Shown piece after piece: positions 1 to 9,372 of a DNA stretch of 64,000 bases; position 1 is the stretch's first letter; each line of letters begins with the position of its first letter. Below the pieces are notes generated by a model that worked only from the letters and a program-made list of their open reading frames with translations, had not been told where the DNA came from and did not search any database. Both the position numbers and the translations under genes were made by a program. Where the stretch lies: assembly GCF_032229285.1 (NCBI RefSeq), contig NZ_CP135084.1, positions 2,604,001 through 2,668,000 on the forward strand, in the 5' to 3' direction. Origin of the DNA: Rheinheimera sp. MMS21-TC3. Lineage in GTDB: Bacteria > Pseudomonadota > Gammaproteobacteria > Enterobacterales > Alteromonadaceae.

Positions 1-2
1 TA

Positions 3-1481
3 GCGGCCTCTAGCACAGTTAATCTTGCCAGCCCACAACATATAAACGAACCTATAGGTAGCGTACTTATTAATGCGGCTTCGCTACCAGCTGCAGCCGT
101 TATTAATGCCACTGTAAGTATGAGCAGCAATAAGTTAATACTAACGATTGCCAATTTAGCTCCTATAGCCCTAAGCCCCGCTGCTAGTCGGGCCTTAAGT
201 GCTGTTATACAGCGGCAAACTATTAGTTATGGTAATGAGCAACCGGTACAATTACTTATTCGCCCTAGCAGTTCACAACTACAGCTAGTCACAGCTAATT
301 CTGCATTAAATAGCAAAATAGACTTAAGCCCAGAAGTCCACCAAGCTATCCAGCAACAATTACGTAATTTAGTTAATCAACAAGCGCCTACTTTAACCTT
401 GCAAAACCATCAACTCAGCTTGGGTAAAATGCCGGTATTAAATTTAGCCCCGCAGTTAAAAACCGCGGGTTTAAATAATAACTACCAAGTACAAATTTTG
501 CAGGATGCTAAGCAGTGGCTATTACAATTAAGTTCAAAACCTCTTAATGAGCTAGTAACAATACCTAGCGATAAACTTAACCAAACTGTGCAGCTGCTCC
601 AAACTCCAGCAACAACTAGCAGTCATAAAACAGCTCCAGCTATTAGCTTATCAAAAGATACTCAGCAACAAAGTGTACAACATGCTTGGCGCCAGTTATT
701 ACCACTATTAGCCCCTACTATTGATCCCTTAGCCGAACTTAGCTCGCAAGAACCTATAATTAATAAAGTTTTGGCTTTAATTCGTCAAAGTCAACCTGAT
801 GGTAATAAAGTGCTATCAAGCCCCCAGTTAATGCAGCAACTAAATAGCCTACTGCAGTTTCAACCTTTACAAACAACGCCTAACTTACAAACAGGTGCTG
901 GCACCTTAGCTTTAGCCATTCAATTATTACTAGGTAATTTACAACAAAAAGCGACTGCGCCTGCCAATCAAAGCACACAAGGACAACGCTTAGCATCGCT
1001 TATTGGCCAACTAGAGCCAGCACAAGCAAGTCGCTTATTGCGGCATCTAGGCACACACAGTAGCGCTTTGCAGCAAAGTCAATTAAATATGCTCGATACC
1101 ACCAGTAATCAGCAACTAGTGTTGCAATTACCCTTACAACAAGGCCAACAAAGTGTCTTAAATCAAATTACAATTGAACAACGCGAAGCCGACAACAAAA
1201 ATGAGACTAAGAGTAAAAAACAATGGCGGCTAACAATGAAGTTTGACTTACAGCAACTTGGTAAGCTACTTGTCGTCGCCAGCTTACAGGAGCAAGAGTT
1301 ACAACTGCAGTTTTACGCCGAACAAGAGCAAGCACAAAGAGTAACAGAGAAGTTTTTACCCTTATTAAAAGAGCGCTGCCAAGCGCAAGGAATAGCCGTA
1401 AATAAAGCAGAATGTGTTCTTGGTAAAATACCTGATAGCTTAGTCCCTAGAACTAACAGCTTAGTGACGATAAGAGTATAG
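3..1481 (+). CDS. FliK-like flagellar hook-length control protein (5' end outside window)
   Basis: The frame is open from base 3 to the stop at 1481, so the gene begins left of the window. The first ATG in frame (120) has no ribosome-binding sequence, so it is unlikely to be the real start. About 490 residues are visible. The protein is rich in Gln, Leu, Ala and Ser, with low-complexity stretches typical of hook-length control proteins. Its last 90 or so residues (from the QWRLTMKFDLQQLGKLLV stretch to the end) look like the FliK C-terminal (Flg_hook) domain, which talks to FlhB during the export switch. The next gene encodes an FlhB C-terminal paralogue, which supports a FliK-type role. A longer, standard fliK lies at 21425-23170, so this is a second member of the family. 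Identification is by pattern, not by search. Confidence 0.7.
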   Translation, partial: AASSTVNLASPQHINEPIGSVLINAASLPAAAVINATVSMSSNKLILTIANLAPIALSPAASRALSAVIQRQTISYGNEQPVQLLIRPSSSQLQLVTANSALNSKIDLSPEVHQAIQQQLRNLVNQQAPTLTLQNHQLSLGKMPVLNLAPQLKTAGLNNNYQVQILQDAKQWLLQLSSKPLNELVTIPSDKLNQTVQLLQTPATTSSHKTAPAISLSKDTQQQSVQHAWRQLLPLLAPTIDPLAELSSQEPIINKVLALIRQSQPDGNKVLSSPQLMQQLNSLLQFQPLQTTPNLQTGAGTLALAIQLLLGNLQQKATAPANQSTQGQRLASLIGQLEPAQASRLLRHLGTHSSALQQSQLNMLDTTSNQQLVLQLPLQQGQQSVLNQITIEQREADNKNETKSKKQWRLTMKFDLQQLGKLLVVASLQEQELQLQFYAEQEQAQRVTEKFLPLLKERCQAQGIAVNKAECVLGKIPDSLVPRTNSLVTIRV

Positions 1482-1486
1482 TAAAT

Positions 1487-1837
1487 ATGAATAAATATAA
1501 GCAGTTCGATAGTCTTAATCAACCAAGTGCAGATACAGCATCCGGGCATAAAACAGCGACTGCCTTACAATATTCAGGTAAAGCAGCACCTACGGTTACC
1601 GCTAAAGGCCACGACGACTTAGCCGAAGATATTATCGCCTTAGCAAAGCAGCATGGAGTCTTAGTCCATCAAGATGATGAGTTAAGTAAACTTCTTAATC
1701 AGTTGAGTTTAGGTGACGAGATCCCACAGCAATTGTATATCGTTATTGCTGAGTTAATCGCATTTTCTTATGTGTTACAGGGCAAGTTTCCAGATAATTG
1801 GCACAACATTCATCAACGTATTGATATTAAAACTTAA
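1487..1837 (+). CDS. FlhB C-terminal-domain paralogue (FlhB2/FlhX type)
   Basis: A 116-residue protein matching only the cytoplasmic C-terminal domain of FlhB, the flagellar export-gate protein. The pattern GKAAPTVTAKGHDDLAEDII, then HGVLVHQDDELSKLL and a helix with IVIAELIAFSYVL, follows the part of FlhB after its cleavage site. There are no membrane segments and the NPTH autocleavage motif is absent. Family members of this kind can substitute for or modulate the FlhB C-terminus in substrate switching. It starts six bases after the stop of the FliK-like gene, so the two are probably cotranscribed. It ends nine bases from the convergent end of the DUF2802-like gene. Full-length FlhB is at 15810-16937. 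Confidence 0.8.
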   Translation: MNKYKQFDSLNQPSADTASGHKTATALQYSGKAAPTVTAKGHDDLAEDIIALAKQHGVLVHQDDELSKLLNQLSLGDEIPQQLYIVIAELIAFSYVLQGKFPDNWHNIHQRIDIKT

Positions 1838-1846
1838 GTAAAAAAG

Positions 1847-2281
1847 TTAACCAGACTTAGTTTGATGCAGACGTAATAAGAGCTCGGCCTCGGCTCGGGG
1901 TAGCTCACATTCTTGAATAATCTCTTCTAAGCCAGCGCCTAATTCCACCATTTTCATCGCTCGGCTATATATTTTTGCTTCTGGGTCGGCTAGTTCTAAT
2001 GACTGCTGTTTATCTGTTAAGTGCTGCAGTTGTTGTTGTTGCTCAGTTAGCTCTGATTCAAAGTTTATTACTCGCTGACCTACGCCGATAATGCCACTAC
2101 GTAATTCTTTAATTTCATGGCCAAGATTATTATTTTTCTCTGTTGTGCTGATTAAGGTTGTCAGCTGTTTTTGTAGCTTTTGTAGCTGCTGCTGACCACG
2201 ACGCTGCCTAAGGTATAATGCTATCGCTAACCCTATAATTAAAACAGTTTGTGTCAGTACAACAGCCCATAACATCATCAT
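1847..2281 (-). CDS. DUF2802-like membrane-anchored coiled-coil protein
   Basis: A 144-residue protein with an N-terminal hydrophobic segment (about residues 4-24), a basic patch, a Gln/Glu/Leu-rich coiled coil (about 30-95), and a small C-terminal helical domain (DPEAKIYSRAMKMVELGAG... to the end) that resembles a helix-turn-helix. This architecture fits the DUF2802 family found at the distal end of polar-flagellum chemotaxis operons. Its start codon shares one base with the cheW stop (TAATG), so translation is probably coupled. Three ATG codons stand at the start and the exact one is uncertain. No biochemical function is assigned; the context suggests a role in array or motor placement. Confidence 0.7.
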   Translation of the reverse strand: MMMLWAVVLTQTVLIIGLAIALYLRQRRGQQQLQKLQKQLTTLISTTEKNNNLGHEIKELRSGIIGVGQRVINFESELTEQQQQLQHLTDKQQSLELADPEAKIYSRAMKMVELGAGLEEIIQECELPRAEAELLLRLHQTKSG

Positions 2282-2775
2282 TAAATAGCGCCAATATCAT
2301 CCCACTCTTCTTCACTGAGTAGTTTATTTAAATCGACTAAAATTAATAACTCATCATCGCGGTTTGATACACCTTGAATAAAGCGAGCACTTTCATCCGT
2401 GCCTACATTAGGTGCAGTGTCTATGTCGGACTGTTTTAAATAAACCACTTCCGCCACACTATCTACCAAGATACCTATCACTTGTTTTTCAGCTTCAATA
2501 ATCACAATACGACTATTATCGGTTACTTCTGCCGACTCTAAACCAAAACGCGTTCGAGTATCAATAACAGTAACAACGTTACCGCGCAAGTTAATAATAC
2601 CGACAACATAGTCAGGCGAGCCTGGTACCGCAGCAATTTCTGTGTAACGCAGTACTTCTTGCACTTGCATAACATTAATACCATAGGTTTCTTCTTGCAG
2701 TTTAAATGTAACCCACTGCAACACTACATCAGAGCTAGCACTTTTTGCTTTAGCTTGTTTAGTTAGTGTACTCAT
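2281..2775 (-). CDS. cheW: Chemotaxis coupling protein CheW
   Basis: A 164-residue CheW that links chemoreceptors to the kinase CheA at the membrane array. It is a single CheW domain after a short N-terminal tail: QWVTFKLQEETYGINVMQVQEVLR, then the conserved PGSPDYVVGIINLRGNVVTV stretch around residues 50-70, and VDSVAEVV later. Length is normal. An AAGGAG sequence six bases before the ATG supports the start. It lies downstream of parP, which also carries a CheW-like domain, and upstream of the DUF2802-like gene, as in the Pseudomonas and Vibrio polar chemotaxis clusters. Confidence 0.96.
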   Translation of the reverse strand: MSTLTKQAKAKSASSDVVLQWVTFKLQEETYGINVMQVQEVLRYTEIAAVPGSPDYVVGIINLRGNVVTVIDTRTRFGLESAEVTDNSRIVIIEAEKQVIGILVDSVAEVVYLKQSDIDTAPNVGTDESARFIQGVSNRDDELLILVDLNKLLSEEEWDDIGAI

Positions 2776-2802
2776 ACCCGGCTCCTTAATACTTCTTTAT
2801 AA

Positions 2803-3534
2803 TTATGCTGTAATATCTAAACCGCGGTTTAGTAAATCAATCATGACATCAACATCAAGTAATACACACATATGCTCTTTAATCACACCGGCCATCCAAG
2901 GTCGTTTACCTTCAACTTGGCGCCATTTTACATCTTCTTGCTCTAGCACAAAGGTATTAACTAAAGACTCACAACAAATACCCCAATTGCTTTGACCAAG
3001 CATAATGACATATTGATAATTTAACTGTTGTTGCATTTGTTGATCATACTTCTCGGGCATTACCCAACAAGCCGTATCAACAATATTAATTTTTTGCTCG
3101 CGATATAGCATAACACCTTTAAACCACTGCGGTTTAGCAAACAAACTATTTACACGGCCTAATTTATGAATGCCGCCAAGCTCTTTTAAAGGCACTGCAA
3201 CTTTTAATCCAGCCAACTCAAAAAATAAAGCTTGAAAACGTCCTGTTCGATATTCTTTCTCTGCTGTTACTGTACTTTGAGTTGTTTCTGTTAGTAAGGT
3301 ATCCGTTTGCTTTTTAAGCGTTACTGCCGCTACGGCTGCTATATTTTCTTTTGGCTTAACAGCGACTTTAGGCTTACTGACTGCTGGTTTATTTTGGCTT
3401 ACTTGCGCCAGCAAGCTATTTAGCTGCTGTTGTTGCTGCTTAGCCAGTACATCGACTTCGGCTTTCTCTTCCGTTAATAACGCCGACAGATAATGTTGCA
3501 TCACCTTATGACTCGCATTTAAATTGCTCATCAT
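2803..3534 (-). CDS. parP: ParP-like CheW-domain protein for polar array localisation
   Basis: A 243-residue protein. The first 100 residues or so are Lys/Gln/Ala-rich and probably disordered. The C-terminal half (from about residue 95, YRTGRFQALFFELAGLKVAV) is a CheW-like domain. Genes in this position, between a ParA-like ATPase and cheW, encode ParP in Vibrio. There ParP binds CheA and receptors through the CheW-like (AIF) domain and binds ParC through its N-terminal part, holding arrays at the cell pole. The start overlaps nothing: the parC stop TAG is directly followed by ATG ATG, and a GGAG three or six bases upstream favours the second ATG. Function is inferred from position and domain. 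Confidence 0.82.
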   Translation of the reverse strand: MMSNLNASHKVMQHYLSALLTEEKAEVDVLAKQQQQQLNSLLAQVSQNKPAVSKPKVAVKPKENIAAVAAVTLKKQTDTLLTETTQSTVTAEKEYRTGRFQALFFELAGLKVAVPLKELGGIHKLGRVNSLFAKPQWFKGVMLYREQKINIVDTACWVMPEKYDQQMQQQLNYQYVIMLGQSNWGICCESLVNTFVLEQEDVKWRQVEGKRPWMAGVIKEHMCVLLDVDVMIDLLNRGLDITA

Positions 3535-4311
3535 CTACTCCGAGCTTAACTGCAACAAATAAGTCAACAAGGTATTATAAGCAAATACGCCACGTGATGA
3601 AGCTGCATAAATATTAGGTGGCGTATGCGCTAAGCTAGCATCTCTAAACTTAGTATCAATAGGGATAACAGACGGCCAAACCTTATCTTTGTGATTCAAC
3701 TTTAATGTTTTATAGGCTTCTAGGGAAGCATTAGTTCTTTTATCATACATAGTGGCAACTATAGTATAAGGATATATTTTTTTCTGCGAACTAGACATTA
3801 ATTGAATTGTAGCGATCATTCGATCTAAGCCTTTTAAGGCCAAAAATTCAGTTTGCACCGGTATAACTAATCTATCACATGCTGCTATTGCATTAACCAT
3901 CAACACCCCCATTACAGGTGGACAATCAATTAACACATAATCATACTCAGACTCTATTTTTAATAAGGCTTTTTTCAACATTAAGCCCATACCGCCACGA
4001 GCACCTAAAGAGCGATCTAAGGTAGACAGCGCCATAGATGCTGGCAAAATATCTAAATTTGTAACGCCACTTGGGCAAAGCGACTGTAAAACTTGCTCAG
4101 AAGTTACATCGTTACCGCGAATAAAAATATCGTAAACGCTCATCTCCAATTCTTCAGCGTCAATGCCAAAGTAATAGGTTAATGAAGCATGGGGGTCGGT
4201 ATCAACTAACAGTACTCTGTTACCTCGCTCTGCTAATAAGCCTGCTAAGCTAACAGCTGTTGTCGTTTTACCTACGCCCCCTTTTTGATTGGCAACTGTC
4301 CAAATAATCAC
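3535..4311 (-). CDS. parC: ParA-family ATPase ParC (chemotaxis array positioning)
   Basis: A MinD/ParA ATPase of 258 residues with the deviant Walker A box KGGVGKTTT near the N-terminus, a Walker A' region around VLLVDTDPHASLTYYFG, and YVLIDCPPVMG as Walker B. In Vibrio the homologue ParC forms a polar focus and recruits chemotaxis arrays through ParP. This is not the topoisomerase IV subunit of the same name. The frame extends upstream to 4380, but the better start is GTG at 4309-4311: it has AAGGA seven bases upstream, begins with the family-typical IIWTVANQKGG, and follows the motD stop after one base. Confidence 0.88.
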   Translation of the reverse strand: MIIWTVANQKGGVGKTTTAVSLAGLLAERGNRVLLVDTDPHASLTYYFGIDAEELEMSVYDIFIRGNDVTSEQVLQSLCPSGVTNLDILPASMALSTLDRSLGARGGMGLMLKKALLKIESEYDYVLIDCPPVMGVLMVNAIAACDRLVIPVQTEFLALKGLDRMIATIQLMSSSQKKIYPYTIVATMYDKRTNASLEAYKTLKLNHKDKVWPSVIPIDTKFRDASLAHTPPNIYAASSRGVFAYNTLLTYLLQLSSE

Positions 4312-4312
4312 A

Positions 4313-5275
4313 CTATTGTCCTTGCTCTTGTGGAGCCGGTGGTCGTGTTGTAATACGAATACCGCCTCCAGGTAAGGCAATTATTTTAATACTGCCATCA
4401 TCTTGAGTAATCTGTTGTAGCTTTTGTTGTAACTGAACATCTTCAGGCTGAGATTCTACAGATGCTGGCTCAACTTGCTGATAACCATAACGAGAAATGG
4501 CAATCACTACTTTGCGGTTTTCAGCTCGACCTTGAGCGGTGTTATTATCAGTAAAGGGATAATACTGACCAAACCCCTCAATGGCCATTCGAAAAGGGTT
4601 AGTGCCTAATTGCTCTAAAACACGTAACACAGAAGCAGCTCGACTCGCCGACAACTGCCAGTTTGAAGCAAAAATCTCATTATTAATCGGACGATTATCG
4701 GTATAACCGCGAACCCGAATATAATTATCTATCGGATTAATAATTTTTGTTATTTCAGTTAATAAGGTTACAGCTGAGTCAGTTGTCGTAGCGCTACCAC
4801 TAGCAAAGAGTAAGCCGCTATTTAACTCAATAGTTAGCCAATTTTCATCACGTTGAATTTTAGTTAAGCCTTGGTCAATTAAGCTATCTAAGGCTTTTAC
4901 CAATTGCTGCTCTACTGATATTAAGGGACTACCTAGCTTTTTATGATCAACTTCTGACAAAGTACTAGCATCAGCTAATAAAGTAGGGCCTTTTGCAGGC
5001 TCTAACGAAGTGCCATATAAAGTTAATTCACTTTGTGGGCCAATATGGCTTAATAAACCTTTCCCCTTTAATCCAGTTTCAGACTCCGTTGGCGTATCAA
5101 AAATACGGGTCAAACTTTGGGCTAAAGCACTATATTGTTCTTCTTTAATAATCGACATTGCGTACAGGACAACAAAGAGCGCAAACAAAAGCGTCATAAA
5201 ATCAGCATAAGAAACTAACCAGCGATCTAAATGCTCATCATGTTGCTGCTGATGCCTGCTGCGATGACGATACAT
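4313..5275 (-). CDS. motD: Flagellar stator protein MotD (MotB family)
   Basis: A 320-residue MotB-type stator subunit. After a basic, His-rich N-terminus it has one membrane segment containing the proton-binding Asp (about D25 in SYADFMTLLFALFV). It ends in an OmpA-like peptidoglycan-binding domain (LLFASG, IRVRGYTDNRPI, LSASRAASVLRVL, IEGFGQYYPF), with a polar tail. It pairs with MotC encoded directly upstream. The ATG at 5273-5275, four bases after the motC stop, is preferred over an upstream in-frame codon at 5335 inside motC, because the residues from 5275 match the family N-terminus. The position between cheB and parC is that of Pseudomonas motCD. Confidence 0.92.
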   Translation of the reverse strand: MYRHRSRHQQQHDEHLDRWLVSYADFMTLLFALFVVLYAMSIIKEEQYSALAQSLTRIFDTPTESETGLKGKGLLSHIGPQSELTLYGTSLEPAKGPTLLADASTLSEVDHKKLGSPLISVEQQLVKALDSLIDQGLTKIQRDENWLTIELNSGLLFASGSATTTDSAVTLLTEITKIINPIDNYIRVRGYTDNRPINNEIFASNWQLSASRAASVLRVLEQLGTNPFRMAIEGFGQYYPFTDNNTAQGRAENRKVVIAISRYGYQQVEPASVESQPEDVQLQQKLQQITQDDGSIKIIALPGGGIRITTRPPAPQEQGQ

Positions 5276-5279
5276 AGCA

Positions 5280-6023
5280 TTAATCCAATTGGTAAGCTGC
5301 CAGCTTACGTTCAATGCTGTAAGGGTTTTCCCCATATGAAATTGAGACTAAACCTTCCACTATCAACTCATGGTAAAGTGTGCGCTGCTGAACTAAATTT
5401 TTTAATTTATTGCCTATAGGTAAAAATAGAAAGTTAGCAAAGCCAACTCCATAAATAGTGGCAACAAAAGCAGTTGCTATGCCCATGCCTAGTAATTGTG
5501 GTTCAGAAATATTTGCCAAAGCCTGAATAAGCCCCAGCACCGCTCCTATAATACCTATGGTTGGGCTATAACCGCCCATAGCATCAAAAATTCTGGCTCC
5601 GCGCATTAAACGCTCATGCTCTAAGGTTAATTCAGCATCTAGTGTATCTTGCAGTACAGTTGGCTCTACACCGTCTACCAACATATTTAAACCACGATGT
5701 AAAAACTTATCTTTTTCTATTAAAGCATCATCTTCTAACGCTAAAAAACCACTATTTCTGGCTGCTGTACTCCAATTAACAATACGTTTTGAAGTTTGTT
5801 GTAACGGATTTTCTACAGGGTGAAACACCCAAGGCAACAGTTTTAAACCTTGTTTAAATTGAGAAGAAGGTGTTTGTAACATGACAGCGCCTATAGTACC
5901 GCCAGCGACAATTAAAAAAGCGGGCAAGTGCAATAAGGTAATTAAACTGCCACCTTCCATTACAAAGCCACCAGCTACAGCGACAATAGCTAGAAGAAAT
6001 CCCGCTAAAGCTAACTTATCCAT
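5280..6023 (-). CDS. motC: Flagellar stator protein MotC (MotA family)
   Basis: A 247-residue MotA-type stator subunit with two hydrophobic N-terminal segments (residues 4-25 and about 30-50), a large cytoplasmic loop carrying the charged residues that touch FliG, and two C-terminal segments around [17 protein letters not shown] and [19 protein letters not shown]. With MotD it forms the ion channel that powers rotation. The start overlaps the end of cheB by eight bases, indicating one operon. Polar-flagellated Pseudomonas carry this second stator in the same place in addition to MotAB, so another stator pair may exist elsewhere in the genome. Confidence 0.94.
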   Translation of the reverse strand: MDKLALAGFLLAIVAVAGGFVMEGGSLITLLHLPAFLIVAGGTIGAVMLQTPSSQFKQGLKLLPWVFHPVENPLQQTSKRIVNWSTAARNSGFLALEDDALIEKDKFLHRGLNMLVDGVEPTVLQDTLDAELTLEHERLMRGARIFDAMGGYSPTIGIIGAVLGLIQALANISEPQLLGMGIATAFVATIYGVGFANFLFLPIGNKLKNLVQQRTLYHELIVEGLVSISYGENPYSIERKLAAYQLD

Positions 6024-7170
6024 GATTTAGCTCCTGCAATAAACACTTCACAACATCGCTTAACTTTACTTCTTCATCCATTAAACCAGCTTGGGCAATA
6101 GCTTGAGGCATACCATAAACAATACAGCTAGCTTCATCTTGGGCCCATATTTGCGCCCCTTGTTGCTTTAACATTCTTGCCCCTTCACGACCATCAGCCC
6201 CCATACCTGTTAACACTATTGCTAAAACTTTATCGGCAAATACTTTGGCGGCTGTAGCAAAAGTTATATCAACACTGGGCTTAAAAGTAATACGGGGCGA
6301 GTCATCTTCTCGTATTCTTAACCGAACTTGGCTAGGTGCACCTTCCAGTAGCATTTGTTTGCCACCAGGAGCAAGATAAGCTACGCCAGGCTGCAGTAAG
6401 TCACCATCTTCGGCTTCTTTAACACTAATTTTAGCTAGGCTATCTAAGCGTTGGGCAAAGGCGCCGGTAAAAGCTGCTGGCATATGCTGAATTAGCACTA
6501 TGGGTAAAGGAAAGTCTGCGGGTAAGGCTGTAATAATCCTCTGTAACGCAACGGGGCCGCCAGTGGAGGTGCCAATTGCAATCAGCTTATATTGCTTACC
6601 ACTAGCTTTAAAGCATTTGTTGGTTGCGGTAGCAGCTAAACGCTGCCCTAGCTGGGGTCGTTGATAACCGTCTTGCTTAGGTACGGTTGTACGAGTACTT
6701 AAATTTGCTGTAACTGAGCTAGAAGGGTCAGGCCGCGGCGCTATACTATTAAAGGTAGCTCGGCCCAAAGGACGCTTACGAGCAACAGCTTTTACTCGGT
6801 CGCGTAATACTTGGCCAGCTTCATCTTTGTTGCGTGCTATATCTTCAAACTTTTTTGGTAAAAAATCGACTGCACCGGCCTCTAAGGCATCAAAGGTAGC
6901 CTTAGCGCCTTCATGGGTTAAAGACGAAAACATTAATATTGGTGTGCGCTGAAACTGCATAATTTCACGTACTGCAGAAATACCATCTAGCACCGGCATT
7001 TCTACATCCATAGTAATCACATCTGGTTGTAATGCTTTAGCTTTATCCACCGCCTCTCGACCATTAATTGCCGTATCTATCACTTCAATATCAGGATCTT
7101 TCGCTAATATTTCTGTCAGCCGACGGCGGAAAAAGCTTGAATCATCAACAACCAAGACGCGTATGGCCAT
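6016..7170 (-). CDS. cheB: Chemotaxis protein-glutamate methylesterase/deamidase CheB
   Basis: A 384-residue response-regulator esterase that removes methyl groups from chemoreceptors. The receiver domain (1-125) has the acidic pair VDDS and phospho-acceptor D55 (TMDVEMP). A long variable linker (about 130-190) is followed by the esterase domain with the Ser-His-Asp catalytic set: S202 in GTSTGG, H229 in IQHMP, and D326 in TGMGADG. It lies six bases after cheA and overlaps motC by eight bases. Length is at the long end for the family because of the linker. Confidence 0.97.
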   Translation of the reverse strand: MAIRVLVVDDSSFFRRRLTEILAKDPDIEVIDTAINGREAVDKAKALQPDVITMDVEMPVLDGISAVREIMQFQRTPILMFSSLTHEGAKATFDALEAGAVDFLPKKFEDIARNKDEAGQVLRDRVKAVARKRPLGRATFNSIAPRPDPSSSVTANLSTRTTVPKQDGYQRPQLGQRLAATATNKCFKASGKQYKLIAIGTSTGGPVALQRIITALPADFPLPIVLIQHMPAAFTGAFAQRLDSLAKISVKEAEDGDLLQPGVAYLAPGGKQMLLEGAPSQVRLRIREDDSPRITFKPSVDITFATAAKVFADKVLAIVLTGMGADGREGARMLKQQGAQIWAQDEASCIVYGMPQAIAQAGLMDEEVKLSDVVKCLLQELNHG

Positions 7171-7176
7171 AATGCT

Positions 7177-9357
7177 CTACTCACCTCGCCCTTTACTGAA
7201 GCGGTCTAATTTAATTTTTGACTTTTTAGCATAATGGGTAAGTAAACTAGGTACATCCAAGATCAGTGCTATGCCACCATCAGACGTAATAGTTGCCCCA
7301 GCCATACCTGGCGTACCTTGTAATAAGCGATCTAAAGGCTTAATCACTACTTCTTCTTGGCCTATTAATGAGTCAACAACAAAACCAACTTGTTGGGTAC
7401 CAAGCTGAACAATAACTACATGCCCTTGTTCACGGCGGCGCTTTTTCTCTGAACCTTTAACTAACCAATGCTCTAAAAAGAATAACGGAATAGCTTTATT
7501 ACGCACAACAACGGTTAATTGACCATCAACTATATTGCTTTTATTTAAATCTAAATGGAAGATTTCACTGACACCAGCCAAAGGTAAAGCGAAAGTTTGC
7601 TTACCCACTAACACCATTAAGGTCGGTAATATAGCTAAGGTTAAGGGTACTTTTATTTCTAGTAACGTACCTTCACCTAGTTTAGATTGAATTTGCACTG
7701 AGCCGTTTAGTTGAGTAATTTTTGTTTTAACCACATCCATGCCAACGCCACGGCCTGAAATATCTGATATTTGCTCTTTGGTTGAAAACCCAGGTGCAAA
7801 AATCAAATTAAAAGCTTCAGTATCTGACAGGCGGGCAGCACTATCTACATCAAGAATGCCCCGCTTGATGGCGATACTTTTTAACTTTTCCGGGTCCATA
7901 CCCGCACCATCATCATGGATGCTTAATAAAATATGATCGCCAGCTTGCTCGGCAGAAAGTTTAACAGTACCAACTCGTTTTTTACCGGCTTTTTCACGTA
8001 CATCTGGCATTTCTATACCATGATCTACTGAGTTTCGAACTAAATGCACTAAAGGATCGGCTAAGGCTTCTACTAGGTTTTTATCTAAATCCGTTTCTTC
8101 GCCTTCTAAAATTAACTCTATATCTTTCTTTAAAGAACGTGCCATATCACGCACTACGCGTGGGAAACGGCCAAATACCTTTTTAATGGGCTGCATTCGA
8201 GTTTTCATTACTGCACCTTGAATATCGCCTGTGACGACATCTAAGTTAGCAATAGTTTTACTCATGCTTTCATTCTGAACACTGCCCGACAAGCTTAACA
8301 GCCGGTTTCGCACTAACACTAACTCACCGACTAAGTTCATGATTTGATCTAAACGCTTAGTATCAACCCTAACGGTAGTTTCTGTTTGTACTTGCTGTGT
8401 TGCTGCTATGTTTGCAGCTGGTGCTACTTCTGTAGGGCTAGCTGTAGCTTCGGCTGCTTTTGCTGTAGCTGCTGTTTTTTCTGCAGCGGTTGGGCTAGAT
8501 GGTTGTTTATTTTCAGTTTGCTCTACTGCAACAGTAGGCGCTTTGCCTTTACCATGAAGCTGATCAAGTAAAGCTTCAAAATCATCCTCATCAAACTCAT
8601 CGTCATCTGTTGATGCTGAGCTGCTTGATGCTGGTTGCTTAGACGTTGTAGTACCTACTTGGCCAGTAGTGGCCGCTTCAGGAATAAAAACACCCTTGCC
8701 ATGTAGCTGATCTAAAATAGCTTCAAATTCATCATCAGTAATATCGTCGCTATTATTAGTTGGCCGCTTTAAATCATCTTCGGCTAAAGGCTCAGCTTGC
8801 GTAGCTTTAGGTGCCTTACCATGCAGCTCATCTAAGATACGCTCAAACTCATCTTCAGTCATTTCGTCTATACCGCCCTCATTAGGCTCGGCATCAACTT
8901 GACTGTCTTGTGACTCAACTACAGGCTCAGCTATAGTTGGTGGTGCGGGTGCAGATTCTGATTCAGACTCTGGCTGACTATAAAACTCTAAAGCCTTGAG
9001 TAACTCAGCTGGAGCCGGTGTTAATGCTTGACGATTTATCACCGCAACAAACATGGCATTAATACTATCTAAAGATTGTAATATAACATCCATCAACTCA
9101 GCGGTAACACGGCGCTTACCGGTACGTAGCAAATCAAATACGTTTTCAGCACCATGACAAGCATCAACTAATTCTGTTAAGGCTAAAAACCCTGCGCCAC
9201 CTTTAACGGTATGAAAGCCTCGGAAAATAGCATTTAATAAATTAGCATCGTCAGGATTATTTTCTAGTTCAACTAGCTGCTCTTGCAATAATTCAAGTAT
9301 CTCACCTGCTTCGACGAGGAAGTCCTGTAAAATATCTTCATCCATATCAAAGCTCAT
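7177..9357 (-). CDS. cheA: Chemotaxis sensor histidine kinase CheA
   Basis: A 726-residue CheA, the kinase that phosphorylates CheY and CheB. Domains in order: Hpt/P1 (1-110) with the phosphorylated H49 (FRGFHTVKGG); a long acidic linker in place of a classical P2; P3 dimerisation (about 325-390); P4 ATPase (about 395-570) with N box LVRNSVDHGIE, G1 HDDGAGM and G2 GRGVGMDVV; and a P5 CheW-like domain (575-726). The linker carries three near-copies of a DEFExILDxLHGK motif at residues 169-181, 209-221 and 258-270, separated by low-complexity sequence. In Vibrio the corresponding linker (LID) binds ParP; parP is present here. Confidence 0.97.
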   Translation of the reverse strand: MSFDMDEDILQDFLVEAGEILELLQEQLVELENNPDDANLLNAIFRGFHTVKGGAGFLALTELVDACHGAENVFDLLRTGKRRVTAELMDVILQSLDSINAMFVAVINRQALTPAPAELLKALEFYSQPESESESAPAPPTIAEPVVESQDSQVDAEPNEGGIDEMTEDEFERILDELHGKAPKATQAEPLAEDDLKRPTNNSDDITDDEFEAILDQLHGKGVFIPEAATTGQVGTTTSKQPASSSSASTDDDEFDEDDFEALLDQLHGKGKAPTVAVEQTENKQPSSPTAAEKTAATAKAAEATASPTEVAPAANIAATQQVQTETTVRVDTKRLDQIMNLVGELVLVRNRLLSLSGSVQNESMSKTIANLDVVTGDIQGAVMKTRMQPIKKVFGRFPRVVRDMARSLKKDIELILEGEETDLDKNLVEALADPLVHLVRNSVDHGIEMPDVREKAGKKRVGTVKLSAEQAGDHILLSIHDDGAGMDPEKLKSIAIKRGILDVDSAARLSDTEAFNLIFAPGFSTKEQISDISGRGVGMDVVKTKITQLNGSVQIQSKLGEGTLLEIKVPLTLAILPTLMVLVGKQTFALPLAGVSEIFHLDLNKSNIVDGQLTVVVRNKAIPLFFLEHWLVKGSEKKRRREQGHVVIVQLGTQQVGFVVDSLIGQEEVVIKPLDRLLQGTPGMAGATITSDGGIALILDVPSLLTHYAKKSKIKLDRFSKGRGE

Positions 9358-9372
9358 GCTCGAATACCTCTT

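Noticed and set aside
3535-4311. Topoisomerase IV subunit ParC
   Set aside because: The protein is a 258-residue ParA/MinD-type ATPase; the shared name comes from the chemotaxis array system.
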